Source: Tritrichomonas musculus (taxonomy: Eukaryota > Parabasalia > Tritrichomonadida > Tritrichomonadidae). Taken from it: a stretch of DNA of 64,000 bases. The DNA is taken from the NCBI GenBank assembly GCA_039105265.1, contig JAPFFF010000002.1:5456001-5520000 (forward strand), read 5' to 3'. The notes under the pieces are model-generated. The model did not search any database. It saw only the letters and a list, made by a program, of their open reading frames with translations, and was not told the DNA's origin. The translations under genes were made by a program, and so were the position numbers. This document shows, piece by piece, positions 17,367 through 25,909 of the stretch (positions within the stretch are counted from its first letter, which is position 1; every line of letters starts with the position of its first letter).

Positions 17367-20300
17367 TTAGTATTCAAAATATTTTTCTCTCTTTCCTTCT
17401 TTATATGGTGTTGATATTCTTCTTTTGAATTCATTTAAGGTTGATACAGTCATATTTTTATTCATTTGGAAACATGGTTGACCTTTTGTAAGATCAAATG
17501 TTTGTTGATTCCCTTCGTATAAATATTTATATAATTTCATTGGATCATTATCAAATTCATTCTTATAAGCATATTTAATAGATTGTTCAGTTAATCCTTT
17601 CCCACGAGTCATATAATCAATTTCACCTGTAGAATCTTGTAACTTATCAATATACATCTTTTTCATCAAAAAGTATGATTCAATTGATTCTGGCATTTCT
17701 TTGTGACCATTTATTGTTGGAAAATCTGAATGGAATTGACCTAAATATTTACCTATGAGTTCTCGATTATATTTTTCTTTATAAGCTTTTTGTAATTTTG
17801 GTAAATCATTTATTTCAATATGCATTGAATCAGTATCCTGATAATAAATATGGCAACCAATATCAAATGCAAGACACATCACTTCATTCATGATTCTTTT
17901 TGACATACTTAATACATGAATACCTAATAATGAAAAATTAAAATGTTTATCAATTGGTCTCAATATTCTAACAGCATGCATATTATTTTGTAATTCAATA
18001 TCTTCAACAATTTTGTTATAATTTTTGATCCAATAATTATCTAAAGTATCTTGATCATTAATGTATTTAAAATCTTTTTCAATAGGTCTTTCAATAGTTT
18101 TACCATAACAACTATTCATAATTAATTTATATAAATTTTGTAAAGGATTGTCTTGACTTTTATATTCTAATCTTTTCTCAAATATTTTTTGAATTTCTTT
18201 TTGGATATGATATTCTCTTTTTCCAGGCCAATAATAACCTCTAATTAATTCGAAATCTATTTTTTGAAATTCAATGAGATCTTCTAAATAAATATTATCG
18301 ACAATCATTTTGAAAGGTTTATCGAATTTATCATCATTAAGGTTACCATCTTTTGTTTTCTTAACGATTAATGGAAATGGATAATGTTTATGAATTCCAG
18401 TAACTAAAATTTCTACTATATATGCACCTTGTTTTGATAAAAATTCATAATTTAATTCTGTTTTGGATATTACTACTGGTTTTCCTTGAACGGTATATAA
18501 TCTATGAATTGCTGAAGGATATAAACTAACCGCGTCAAAATCTGCTAATTTTTCAGTTATATGCCACTTTTTGTTATAAGCAGTCATACATCTACCACCA
18601 TAAACAGCATATGAACAAAATTTCCTAACAATTCCACCTACTGAATATAAATCATGACCATAATAAACTTTATGATTAAATACATCATTAGCTAAAGAAG
18701 AAATTGAAATATATTTGAATGGATCGATTTTGAAATCTTGAATGAAACCTTGTCTAAATTTAACAAAACTTTCTCTTAATATTCGAACATCTTGATGACA
18801 ATAAAATAATGCATATTTCCACATATCAAATTCATTATTACTTAAACGGCATCCCTTAATTTTGTTAATATTTGAACGAAATAATTGATAATCTTGTTCA
18901 GTCCATGTTTTATCTTCTTCTTTACCTGCTTCATTAATTTGACCTTTATTTGTTCTTAATCTTTCAAATGTATAATATTTGTATGGGAAAATTTCTTTTT
19001 CACAAGGAATATTAAACATTAATGGTAGATTAGATAGCTTGCAAGAGAAAATTGGATAACTATCTTTAAATGTTATCTTTTTGTTCTCAAATTTCAAAGT
19101 CATATTAAAACATTGATTTCCTTTAATAATTGATGATAATATTTTTATATTTTGATTATTGTTTTGTAAAATCATTCTAATATCATAAGCCAAATTATGA
19201 AAATAACAAATTGAATCAGTAGGTAAATATTTCAATAGATTTATATTACATTTTTCACCTAAGAATTCTTTCTTAATTTTCCCATCTAATGAATGTAAAC
19301 AACATAAGAATGGAATATGAATTTTTGAACTTGTATCAGATTCAAAATCACAAAACCAATAAGAAGTTTCTACTTGTTTGATTATTTTTGTTTTTGGTTC
19401 AATTAATTTACAACAATATTCATCTTTATATTCTAATGTAGTATTTGAAATATCTTGATCAATTTCATTATAAAATATTGAATGTAATAAATGTTCTTGT
19501 GAATAATTAATTGGAATGAAATAATTTTTCTTAAATAATTCTCTAATCAAGTTTGAAGAAGTTATAAATGATCTACCTTTTGTCCAATGATCTGTAATCC
19601 AATCTTTATTATATTTGTCTTCATCTAACTTTTCAATATTTTTGATATAATAATATGTAAATGGAGTCTTTTCTTCGATGAAATAATGTTTTTGATATAC
19701 ATTGAATTTATGAGTTCGTTCTGGTTCAGCTTTTTGTATACCCATATATGTTTTTCTTTTACCTTTATCCATTGAACGTACAGATTGTTTTTGAGCAACA
19801 GAATTATCATCAATATAAGTTAAATTAAGATGAATATTAAATTCTTCACATAAATGATTAATACTACTTTGTGATAAATATCTATTTTGAATCCTTAATC
19901 TAATTTGATTTAATAATGATTCTGAATAATTTCCAGTTTGTTGTAAAGCATAAATGAAACAACAATCATTTAATTCTTCTTTTATTTTCTTTGTCTTTTC
20001 ATTAATTAAACTATCAAATATTTGTAATCGAACGAGGTAATCAATTAATACTTTTGGACAACCAGGTTTTAATAAATATTTAAAGAATCCTCCATCGACT
20101 GTATTTTTATGTTTTGGATGTTTTAATATACTAAATTTGATTTGAGAAAATAATGAAAATTCAGGTAATCTTTGACCTTCTAAATCATATTCCCAACCTG
20201 GATTCTTTTCAATTTGATAAATGAAATTCTCTTCTGTTAAATTCTTTAATAATTCTTCATAAGTTTTTCCATTTAAAGGTACAGAATGCCATTGACCTCC

Positions 20301-20507
20301 AACTGAATAAGATAATTTATATTTTTCTGTTGCAGCTAATTCACCTATTTCATTTTCAAATTTCTTTCTTAAGAATGGAAATAATTTCTTACGACCATAA
20401 TCATTTAATTGTTCAAAATTAATTCTCCAATCAGTTGGTGAATCATTTAACATTTTTATATAACCATCAACAATTCTATCTTGATCATTTTCATTATTAA
20501 TTTTCAT
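17367..20507 (-). CDS. pPolB: Protein-primed family B DNA polymerase
   Basis: The 1046-residue frame carries the signatures of the Maverick polymerase. The 3'-5' exonuclease motifs are DFES near residue 380, HNLAYD near 440 and YCHQDV near 575. Polymerase motif A is DFDAVSLYPS near 655, motif B has KLIMNSCYGK near 800, and motif C is YYQDTDS near 890. A long N-terminal region (1-370) lacks recognised catalytic motifs and may hold the terminal protein or a priming domain. The ATG at 20507 may not be the true start: coding-like sequence continues upstream in frame for about 29 codons with no ATG. It replicates the element from protein-capped ends, by analogy with the family. Confidence 0.92.
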   Translation of the reverse strand: MKINNENDQDRIVDGYIKMLNDSPTDWRINFEQLNDYGRKKLFPFLRKKFENEIGELAATEKYKLSYSVGGQWHSVPLNGKTYEELLKNLTEENFIYQIEKNPGWEYDLEGQRLPEFSLFSQIKFSILKHPKHKNTVDGGFFKYLLKPGCPKVLIDYLVRLQIFDSLINEKTKKIKEELNDCCFIYALQQTGNYSESLLNQIRLRIQNRYLSQSSINHLCEEFNIHLNLTYIDDNSVAQKQSVRSMDKGKRKTYMGIQKAEPERTHKFNVYQKHYFIEEKTPFTYYYIKNIEKLDEDKYNKDWITDHWTKGRSFITSSNLIRELFKKNYFIPINYSQEHLLHSIFYNEIDQDISNTTLEYKDEYCCKLIEPKTKIIKQVETSYWFCDFESDTSSKIHIPFLCCLHSLDGKIKKEFLGEKCNINLLKYLPTDSICYFHNLAYDIRMILQNNNQNIKILSSIIKGNQCFNMTLKFENKKITFKDSYPIFSCKLSNLPLMFNIPCEKEIFPYKYYTFERLRTNKGQINEAGKEEDKTWTEQDYQLFRSNINKIKGCRLSNNEFDMWKYALFYCHQDVRILRESFVKFRQGFIQDFKIDPFKYISISSLANDVFNHKVYYGHDLYSVGGIVRKFCSYAVYGGRCMTAYNKKWHITEKLADFDAVSLYPSAIHRLYTVQGKPVVISKTELNYEFLSKQGAYIVEILVTGIHKHYPFPLIVKKTKDGNLNDDKFDKPFKMIVDNIYLEDLIEFQKIDFELIRGYYWPGKREYHIQKEIQKIFEKRLEYKSQDNPLQNLYKLIMNSCYGKTIERPIEKDFKYINDQDTLDNYWIKNYNKIVEDIELQNNMHAVRILRPIDKHFNFSLLGIHVLSMSKRIMNEVMCLAFDIGCHIYYQDTDSMHIEINDLPKLQKAYKEKYNRELIGKYLGQFHSDFPTINGHKEMPESIESYFLMKKMYIDKLQDSTGEIDYMTRGKGLTEQSIKYAYKNEFDNDPMKLYKYLYEGNQQTFDLTKGQPCFQMNKNMTVSTLNEFKRRISTPYKEGKREKYFEY

Positions 20508-20598
20508 GAATTGAATAAATGAATCATCTTTTGAATGAGGTCTAATTGAATTCTGAATATTTAAGAAATAAGGATCAGTTGTTCTTTTTGGTTCATAT

Positions 20599-21030
20599 TC
20601 ATTTCGGCTCAGGAGGTGGAACTAATTTTCTCAAAGGTACATTTTGCTCACTAACGGGCATTAATTTTCTCAAAGGTACATTTGGTGGTGCATTTGCAAT
20701 TATTTCTTTCAATGATGATTTTTCTGGCTCAATTGGTGTCGATGGTGGGGGTTCAGTAAATTCTTTTTCTGGTTTTGGTTCTGGAGGTTGATTTAAATAT
20801 TGAGGGAGATTTGAATGAGTTAAACCTTTAACGAACCAAAATATTGAATCCCCATTCAATTTCCCATCATAACCATTTTCTTTCACTTTTTGTATAATAT
20901 ACTCATTTAATATTTCTTTACTCCGATCCCCATTCTTTTTAGAGAATTCTTTAAACGTTTCTTTACCATTCGTTAAGAGATTATAAATCTCCATTAATCT
21001 GTTAGGATTCGCTCTAATAGTTGTTGTCAT
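20599..21030 (-). CDS. Pro-rich hypothetical protein upstream of the polymerase
   Basis: This 143-residue protein has a helical N-terminal domain (1-80) and a Pro/Glu-rich tail containing NVPLRKL twice, encoded by a 22-bp direct repeat near 20625-20685. The start at 21030 follows a copy of the shared promoter motif (21031-21080). Its stop is about 90 bases before the polymerase ATG, and the polymerase frame is open through that gap, so the two could have been fused or overlapping genes. The function is unknown. Confidence 0.6.
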   Translation of the reverse strand: MTTTIRANPNRLMEIYNLLTNGKETFKEFSKKNGDRSKEILNEYIIQKVKENGYDGKLNGDSIFWFVKGLTHSNLPQYLNQPPEPKPEKEFTEPPPSTPIEPEKSSLKEIIANAPPNVPLRKLMPVSEQNVPLRKLVPPPEPK

Positions 21031-21085
21031 GTTAACTTTCTTTTACAATAAAAATAATGGTCTGTCAAAACCGTTAATTAAAAAG
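21031..21085 (-). promoter_or_regulatory. AACGGTTTTGACA promoter copy
   Basis: On the minus strand the order is TTAACGGTTTTGACAGACC, then ATTATTTTTATTG, then about 16 bases to the ATG at 21030. It is nearly identical to the copy before 17183 (both have TTTTGACAGACCATT). Confidence 0.7.
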
Positions 21086-21092
21086 AAAATGT

Positions 21093-21353
21093 TTATTGAG
21101 GTCGAGTTAATTGAAGAACGAAAACGTCTTTTATTAATTGTTCGATTTGAACACCACGTTCAGCAACTTTTCGATCAATTCTTTGGACAGAACTTTCTAA
21201 ACGTTCCAATCTTGAAGTTAATTCATCAAGTTGAGAATTTATTTTTTGCATGAGAACTTTCGTTATATTCAAATCATTTCGAACATTCGATAGAAAATCT
21301 CTTGTTTGATCATCAATCTTTTTCTTCTCTTCGAAAAAGTCAGGTTCACTCAT
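21093..21353 (-). CDS. Small coiled-coil protein
   Basis: The 86 residues begin MSEPDFFEEKK and continue as an uninterrupted heptad coiled coil (about 15-75, including LDELTSRLERLESSVQRID). It starts directly after a shared promoter copy. The sequence suggests oligomerisation. The function is unknown. Confidence 0.6.
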   Translation of the reverse strand: MSEPDFFEEKKKIDDQTRDFLSNVRNDLNITKVLMQKINSQLDELTSRLERLESSVQRIDRKVAERGVQIEQLIKDVFVLQLTRPQ

Positions 21354-21388
21354 TTAAAAATAATGAAGTGTCAAAACCGTTTTTATAT
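21354..21388 (-). promoter_or_regulatory. AACGGTTTTGACACTTCATT promoter copy
   Basis: On the minus strand the order is AAAAACGG, TTTTGACACTTCATT and ATTTTTAA before the ATG at 21353. TTCATTATTT matches the trichomonad Initiator pattern TCAYTWYT, placed about 12 bases from the ATG. Confidence 0.75.
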
Positions 21389-21389
21389 C

Positions 21390-22097
21390 TCATTCCTGAT
21401 AATGACTAATATATTCATCTATTAACCTCTTTAATTTATCTAAACATGTTTTTGAAGCAGTAATGATAGAACTATAAATTGAAACATCATTTGTACCAAA
21501 ATTCTTACGAATAATATCTTTTATATCTCTATTTGGTGTCATAGCTATTGGCATATTATCTTTGAAATACCATTGATTTTTTTCTTTTGGTTTGATATGT
21601 CTAAAATAATCTTTATGACGTTTGACTAAATGTAATTTAACTTTTTCTGGATTATCTTTTAATTCTTCTAACCAAATTAAGAATTTATAATCATATTCTC
21701 TATTTTTAGGTACTAATCTTGGTTTTTGTTCTTGTCTTTGTTTTTCAAAATACTCATCTAATAATTTTAGAACAAAGAATGAATAAGTAGGTGAAGCCCA
21801 AATTGCTATATGATTTACTAATAATTTATGAATATAAATTCCTTTCAAATTATTCGGTAAATTTGGTCGATTTTCTAATAACTTTTGGTCGGGCGGAATT
21901 CCGACTGACTCAGAAATAAATTGAAATAACTCCTTTGTTTGTTTATTTTCATTCCAATGCTTAATTTTCTTTGTTGATTGACAAGCACTAATTATACTAT
22001 TTGCTTGAAACATATTATCTTTCTTTGAACGTATAATCCGCAAATGTTCATTATATTGTAACCATTCATAATTTTCATTTATTGGCTCTACTATCAT
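21390..22097 (-). CDS. KilA-N domain protein
   Basis: The frame is open from 22160, but the first 21 codons overlap the end of the upstream gene. The ATG at 22097 (MIVEPINENYEWL) gives 235 residues. Residues 30-135 show the KilA-N pattern: ANSIISACQSTKKIKHW, then a helix, then GIYIHKLLVNHIAIWASP followed by a long helix. KilA-N proteins are DNA-binding proteins common in large DNA viruses, phages and transposons. The C-terminal part (about 135-235) looks like a separate helical domain. A role in regulating the element or its replication is inferred. Confidence 0.75.
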   Translation of the reverse strand: MIVEPINENYEWLQYNEHLRIIRSKKDNMFQANSIISACQSTKKIKHWNENKQTKELFQFISESVGIPPDQKLLENRPNLPNNLKGIYIHKLLVNHIAIWASPTYSFFVLKLLDEYFEKQRQEQKPRLVPKNREYDYKFLIWLEELKDNPEKVKLHLVKRHKDYFRHIKPKEKNQWYFKDNMPIAMTPNRDIKDIIRKNFGTNDVSIYSSIITASKTCLDKLKRLIDEYISHYQE

Positions 22098-22146
22098 TTT
22101 TGTTTTTGTAAGAGGATAAAAAAAATAAAAAGATAAATTAAATTTA

Positions 22147-22524
22147 TTAATCTTCATCATCCATTAGAAATTTTTGAAAAGAACTTATTTCAGCTATTAA
22201 AGCTCTTTTTTGAACTTTGTATTGATCAAAACTATCTTGATATTCTTTCCATGCTGATTTCTCTTCTGTCTCAAGTTCAGTTTTTATTTTTTCATGATCT
22301 TCAATAATTGAATCAATTTGTATATCTTCGAAATCTCTTTTGAGTTTATATAAGTTGTGTAAATCTTCACCATTATACCGTTGACAAAAAGAAATATCTT
22401 TCTCTTTTACTTTTGCTTCAGCCAAACGATTCATAGCATCATAGAATTCACTCATTGATTTTTTGAGTTTATCTTTCTTGTCCTCTATTAAATTTTGAAA
22501 TACTACTTGAGGAACTCTCTTCAT
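22147..22524 (-). CDS. Coiled-coil hypothetical protein
   Basis: The longest frame starts at 22554, but its first ten codons are the shared promoter motif translated. The ATG at 22524 (MKRVPQVVFQNL) directly follows AACGGTTTTGACACTTCAC and is the likely start, giving 125 residues. The product is almost wholly helical and charged with long heptad stretches. The function is unknown. Confidence 0.6.
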   Translation of the reverse strand: MKRVPQVVFQNLIEDKKDKLKKSMSEFYDAMNRLAEAKVKEKDISFCQRYNGEDLHNLYKLKRDFEDIQIDSIIEDHEKIKTELETEEKSAWKEYQDSFDQYKVQKRALIAEISSFQKFLMDDED

Positions 22525-22562
22525 AAAAAGTGAAGTGTCAAAACCGTTATTCATTTTTTTAA
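22525..22562. promoter_or_regulatory. Bidirectional promoter, 38 bp between two ATGs
   Basis: The minus strand reads AACGG, TTTTGACACTTCACTTTTT, then ATG at 22524. The plus strand reads AACCGTTATTCATTTTTTTA, then ATG at 22563. An Initiator-like TCACTTTTT or TTCATTTTT faces each gene, with the AACGGTTTTGACA core between them. The complete control region for both genes must fit within 38 bases plus any signal inside the genes. Confidence 0.75.
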
Positions 22563-22850
22563 ATGTTGCCTACTCATAGTTTGAATCTACTCAAAGAAAA
22601 TTTGAATAGTTCAATTGATGAATTAATTAGACAAATACATAGTGTTGAAGAATTTGAAATAGAGATTCTGTCATTAAAGAATGATCCTGATTATGAAAGT
22701 TTCCTAGAGGAATTAGAGAAAGAGAAACAAAAATATGAATCCAAAAAAGCTGAAGTAATTCAAAACACTCAAACCTTAATCAACTTCATCGAACAAAAAA
22801 AATCAACCACACCGAAAAAAATAAAATTATCAGTCATATTGAAAGAATAA
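22563..22850 (+). CDS. Small coiled-coil protein
   Basis: The 95 residues are mostly charged helix (about 15-80), with a basic C-terminus (TTPKKIKLSVILKE). It is divergent from the coiled-coil gene at 22524 and shares its 38-bp promoter, suggesting co-expression. The function is unknown. Confidence 0.6.
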   Translation: MLPTHSLNLLKENLNSSIDELIRQIHSVEEFEIEILSLKNDPDYESFLEELEKEKQKYESKKAEVIQNTQTLINFIEQKKSTTPKKIKLSVILKE

Positions 22851-22871
22851 AGAATTATTTTTTTTATTTAT

Positions 22872-23243
22872 TTAACCTTTGTTAATGAATTTATTAAGTT
22901 CGATCAATTTTGGTTCTAATTCATTTTTGTCAGTCATGTGAACGAAAATATCCAAAACTTCACGCATTTTGAGAATGAGAGCTTTGCGATAATTTCGAAC
23001 TTTCTTTTCGAATTTGAGATGATATTCAAGAGTTTCTTGAAGACATGAACTCATTGCTTGATAATCTTCCACTGTCCTATCCAAGCTGTGAATTTCCAGT
23101 TTTAAATGAGCATTATGGCGTTTTGCGTCATCTATGTAATCAGTTATGGACTCTTTTGGATCGTCTTCTTCCTCTTCTTTTTCCATTTCTTTCACAGTCT
23201 CATCAATATCTTCTTTTGAATAGTCACCGTACCAAGACTTCAT
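22872..23243 (-). CDS. Acidic coiled-coil protein
   Basis: The open frame begins at 23285, but its first 14 codons are promoter sequence. The ATG at 23243 (MKSWYGDYSKED) gives 123 residues. There is an acidic stretch (EKEEEEDDPKES) near residues 20-31 and then a helical body with heptads. The family is not recognised. Confidence 0.6.
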   Translation of the reverse strand: MKSWYGDYSKEDIDETVKEMEKEEEEDDPKESITDYIDDAKRHNAHLKLEIHSLDRTVEDYQAMSSCLQETLEYHLKFEKKVRNYRKALILKMREVLDIFVHMTDKNELEPKLIELNKFINKG

Positions 23244-23294
23244 TAATAAAAAATGGTCTGACATAACCGTTTTAACCGCTTTCATTTTTATTAA
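23244..23294. promoter_or_regulatory. Bidirectional promoter with doubled AACGG/AACCG cores
   Basis: The minus strand reads AAGCGGTTAAAACGG, TTATGTCAGACC and ATTTTTTATTA before the ATG at 23243. The plus strand reads AACCGTTTTAACCGC, then TTTCATTTTTATTAA before the ATG at 23295. The same doubled-core layout recurs at 24908-24945. Confidence 0.7.
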
Positions 23295-24611
23295 ATGTTC
23301 GTTATCTTTTTGATACTCATTAATCGCCCATCAATTGAAGGAATACCTGATGATGCTGAATGGATTTCTTGTTTTGATTGGGAAATTGTTAATGGAGAAT
23401 GGAAATCAGTTATACCAAATGATGACTTATCATGTTGGACAAATTATGCAACAACAAACAATTTAACACTTAAACAATCATTTACTGCCAGGAAATTTTG
23501 GATCATTGGAAAAATTTCTACCCGTCATGATGAGGCCGAACTATTTTGGAATTCTCAAAAATATCTCATCAATGAATATTCCAACGTTGAACAAGATTGG
23601 ATAATTGTTTTTGAATCAAATGAATTTCCCCTAATGCTAACAAATATTATTATTAATGTTCAACAACATAGAAGCACCCAATTTCGAGGTATTGCATATT
23701 TAAGAAATAAATCATTTCCATCAATTGAAGGAATACCTGATAATGCTGAATATATTCCATGTAATGACTGGGAAATTGTAAGTGGAAATTGGTTAGATAA
23801 AGATGATGATCCATCAAATGTGAACAATCCATATCATAGATGCTTTGTTTCTGGTTCTTCAGAAGGAGTCAAAAAGATAACATTTTATGGTTCTAAATTT
23901 TGGATAATTGTTATGAATTCAAATTCTTTTTACCAAGGTGATCTTTTATGGAATTCAGAACATTATCTCTTTCCTGAAAAAATGTTACCAAATAATAAAC
24001 CTTTTTTGATTGCTTATGAATCACCAACATTCTCACCAATTGATACAACATTATTAATTACTATTCAACGTAATGAAATCGGATTACGTGGGTTATTCTA
24101 TCTCAAAGATCCTCCAATTCAAACACCATCACGTTCACCATCTCTTTCACCATCACGTTCACCATCACGTTCACCATCTCTTTCACCAACATTCCGCCCA
24201 TCAATTTCACCATCACGTTCACCAACATCGCCCATCTCTTTCACCAACATTCCGCCCATCATTTTCACCATCACGTTCACCCATCATTTTTCACCATCAT
24301 TTAGTCCATCTTTATCTCCAACATTTAGTCCATCTTTTCTCCATCTTTATCTCCATCATTTTCCATCACGTTCGCCATCTTTTCAATTCACTATATCAGA
24401 TCAATTCTCTGAATCCTATCTTTTCAATTTCTCATATCAATTCTCTCCATCAGATATTGAACAAAAAAATGTATCAAAAATAATAGGTTTATCTGTATCT
24501 ATTCCATTACTAATTCTCATGATTCTTGCTCTTGGAATTATCTTTTACAAAAATCAAACCAAATTTCAAACTGAAAATTTTCATTCAGACTCTGACTCAG
24601 TTGGACTTTAA
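23295..24611 (+). CDS. Type I membrane glycoprotein-like protein with duplicated ectodomain and Ser-Pro stalk
   Basis: This 438-residue protein starts with a short hydrophobic signal (FVIFLILI). Two similar ectodomain repeats follow (about 12-138 and 142-275). Each begins PSIEGIPD and has DWEIV.G.W, KFWII, a LFWNS/LLWNS segment with YL, and ends near RG(I/L)(A/F)YL. Next comes a stalk of about 110 residues rich in SPSRSPSLSP, then one membrane span (IIGLSVSIPLLILMILALG, about 395-415) and a short polar cytoplasmic tail. N-x-S/T sites are present. It looks like a surface protein on a mucin-like stalk, for a viral envelope or the host cell surface. Part of the stalk (near 24230-24340) is read in a shifted frame. 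Family unrecognised; the layout is clear. Confidence 0.75.
   Translation: MFVIFLILINRPSIEGIPDDAEWISCFDWEIVNGEWKSVIPNDDLSCWTNYATTNNLTLKQSFTARKFWIIGKISTRHDEAELFWNSQKYLINEYSNVEQDWIIVFESNEFPLMLTNIIINVQQHRSTQFRGIAYLRNKSFPSIEGIPDNAEYIPCNDWEIVSGNWLDKDDDPSNVNNPYHRCFVSGSSEGVKKITFYGSKFWIIVMNSNSFYQGDLLWNSEHYLFPEKMLPNNKPFLIAYESPTFSPIDTTLLITIQRNEIGLRGLFYLKDPPIQTPSRSPSLSPSRSPSRSPSLSPTFRPSISPSRSPTSPISFTNIPPIIFTITFTHHFSPSFSPSLSPTFSPSFLHLYLHHFPSRSPSFQFTISDQFSESYLFNFSYQFSPSDIEQKNVSKIIGLSVSIPLLILMILALGIIFYKNQTKFQTENFHSDSDSVGL
24120..24420 (+). repeat. Degenerate Ser-Pro-coding short tandem repeats
   Basis: Units such as CCATCACGTTCA and CCATCTCTTTCA encode SPSR and SPSL. Around 24230-24340 the same DNA words are read in another frame, giving SFTNIPPIIFTITF. 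The S/P frame then returns, lapses again near 24340-24360 and returns once more. This implies compensating small indels in the repeat. Confidence 0.7.
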
Positions 24612-24646
24612 AAAATTAAATAAACAAATTTAATCTTTTTTATTTA

Positions 24647-24907
24647 TTAAGGAGTAGTTAAAATTTTCTCTCTTGAATTGTAGATTTGAATCTTATTAAA
24701 GAAATCATGTTCAATCATTGTTGTGAAAACAAATGGTGTGTTATGAACTTCTTTCTTAAATCGATCAAGATTGTTATTTTCAAGATCATTGATCATAACA
24801 TTTAATTTGAACATGAAAAATAACTTTAAATGTCGGAAATCAGACACGATATCATTTTTGAACAATTTTCTAAATTCTAATTCAAGGTCTTGTTCAGTAA
24901 CAGTCAT
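24647..24907 (-). CDS. Small helical hypothetical protein
   Basis: The 86 residues begin MTVTEQDLELEFRKLF and look helical, with no recognised domain. It is convergent with the membrane-protein gene (35 bases between stops) and starts directly after a shared promoter copy. Confidence 0.55.
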   Translation of the reverse strand: MTVTEQDLELEFRKLFKNDIVSDFRHLKLFFMFKLNVMINDLENNNLDRFKKEVHNTPFVFTTMIEHDFFNKIQIYNSREKILTTP

Positions 24908-24945
24908 AAATAAAAATGAAAGCGGTTAAAAAACGGTTATGTTTA
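24908..24945 (-). promoter_or_regulatory. Doubled AACCG promoter copy
   Basis: On the minus strand the order is ATAACCGTTTTTTAACCGC, then TTTCATTTTTATTT, then the ATG at 24907. It matches the plus-strand half of 23244-23294 almost base for base, so the two genes are likely co-regulated. Confidence 0.7.
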
Positions 24946-25206
24946 TTTATTCTTTAACGTTTCTTCCAATTTTCGGAAATTCTCTCTGTTGGAAGTTGCT
25001 AAAATCCCAACTGTTATTAGTAAAGAATGTAATTGTTCTTGTCTCTCTGGACGAGAATCATTTTTTAAATCAATTTCTTGATCAAAGAATTCTTCAGTCA
25101 TTTTGATCATTTGATCACAAGTTTTTTCAATTTCACCTCTAGTGAATTTTAATAAATTTATTAATTCTTTTTGTTTTTCACTAGGTAAACTTTGTTGGCC
25201 CTGCAT
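24943..25206 (-). CDS. Small helical hypothetical protein
   Basis: The 87 residues have an amphipathic helical pattern and no recognised domain. The start at 25206 is preceded on the minus strand by AAAGTTCATTTTTTTAA, an Initiator-like sequence. The AACGG core is missing here. Upstream instead lies an A/T-rich stretch and the 11-bp iteron array at 25309-25363, so this gene may be controlled differently from its neighbours. Confidence 0.55.
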   Translation of the reverse strand: MQGQQSLPSEKQKELINLLKFTRGEIEKTCDQMIKMTEEFFDQEIDLKNDSRPERQEQLHSLLITVGILATSNRENFRKLEETLKNK

Positions 25207-25308
25207 TTAAAAAAATGAACTTTTTGAGAATAAAAATTTTTATATAAAATTTTAGCTGGACATTTATGAAAAATTTTTTATTAAACTTTTTGTGAGTGAA
25301 AATTTTGA

Positions 25309-25363
25309 TTGACGTCGCGTCGACGCTGCGTTGACGTCACGTTGACGTCGTGTTGATGTGGAT
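25309..25363. repeat. Five 11-bp GC-rich iterons (TTGACGTCRYG type)
   Basis: Five head-to-tail 11-bp units occur: TTGACGTCGCG, TCGACGCTGCG, TTGACGTCACG, TTGACGTCGTG and TTGATGTGGAT. Most contain the palindrome GACGTC, and one contains the full CRE/ATF-type site TGACGTCA. The 11-bp spacing places every unit on one face of the helix, as in iteron replication origins and clustered operator sites. The array is far more GC-rich than its surroundings. It overlaps the last codons of the gene ending at 25337. Confidence 0.7.
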
Positions 25364-25909
25364 AATTTTTTCTTTTTTCAATTTATAACAAATTTTATTT
25401 TTTCCAAGAATCGTTCTCTGTTTTGATTTAAAATATTTTTTAACATTATTCAATTTTCCAAATCCATTTTTTGAATGATGAGTATGAAAATATGAATTAT
25501 AGAGGAAAGTAATTTCATCAGATTTGTATTCATAATTTTTATCAAGGGTTTGAATGAAATCCTTGAAATGATTTCTTGGGTCAATTTTATCATGGTAACT
25601 TTTTCCAAATTCATCTTGTGGGTTTGGAGGTCTTGGATTTCCGTGACGGTTTGGATTTGCTGGATGTTCTTCTAATTGTTTTTCTACTATTTGATTGATT
25701 CCTGCATAAAATTCTTCTTCGTTTGGAGACGTTGATGTATTTATTGGTTGAGGTTCATTAAAATCACGGTCTATTTCCCATTCATCAATTTCATTATTGA
25801 CAACAAAGTTTTGAAAACTATTATTTAAATTTTGCATGTTTGGTGATAATTGATATTGAGGTGAACCCCCAGTTGAATAGTGTAGAGGTAATTCGTTATC
25901 ACTTGACAT
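25337..25909 (-). CDS. Hypothetical protein divergent from the helicase
   Basis: The 190 residues have a low-complexity N-terminal half rich in Asn, Pro, Ser and Glu, and a more ordered basic C-terminal part (about 105-190) with aromatic residues and Lys clusters. The last codons are encoded by the 11-bp iterons, giving a HINTTST end. It shares a 50-bp promoter with the helicase gene and so may act with it. The family is not recognised. Confidence 0.55.
   Translation of the reverse strand: MSSDNELPLHYSTGGSPQYQLSPNMQNLNNSFQNFVVNNEIDEWEIDRDFNEPQPINTSTSPNEEEFYAGINQIVEKQLEEHPANPNRHGNPRPPNPQDEFGKSYHDKIDPRNHFKDFIQTLDKNYEYKSDEITFLYNSYFHTHHSKNGFGKLNNVKKYFKSKQRTILGKNKICYKLKKEKIIHINTTST

Noticed and set aside
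17152-17367. 71-codon leftward frame
   Set aside because: It runs antisense across the 58-codon membrane-protein gene and into its promoter motif. The plus-strand gene has the correctly placed promoter and a clear membrane span.
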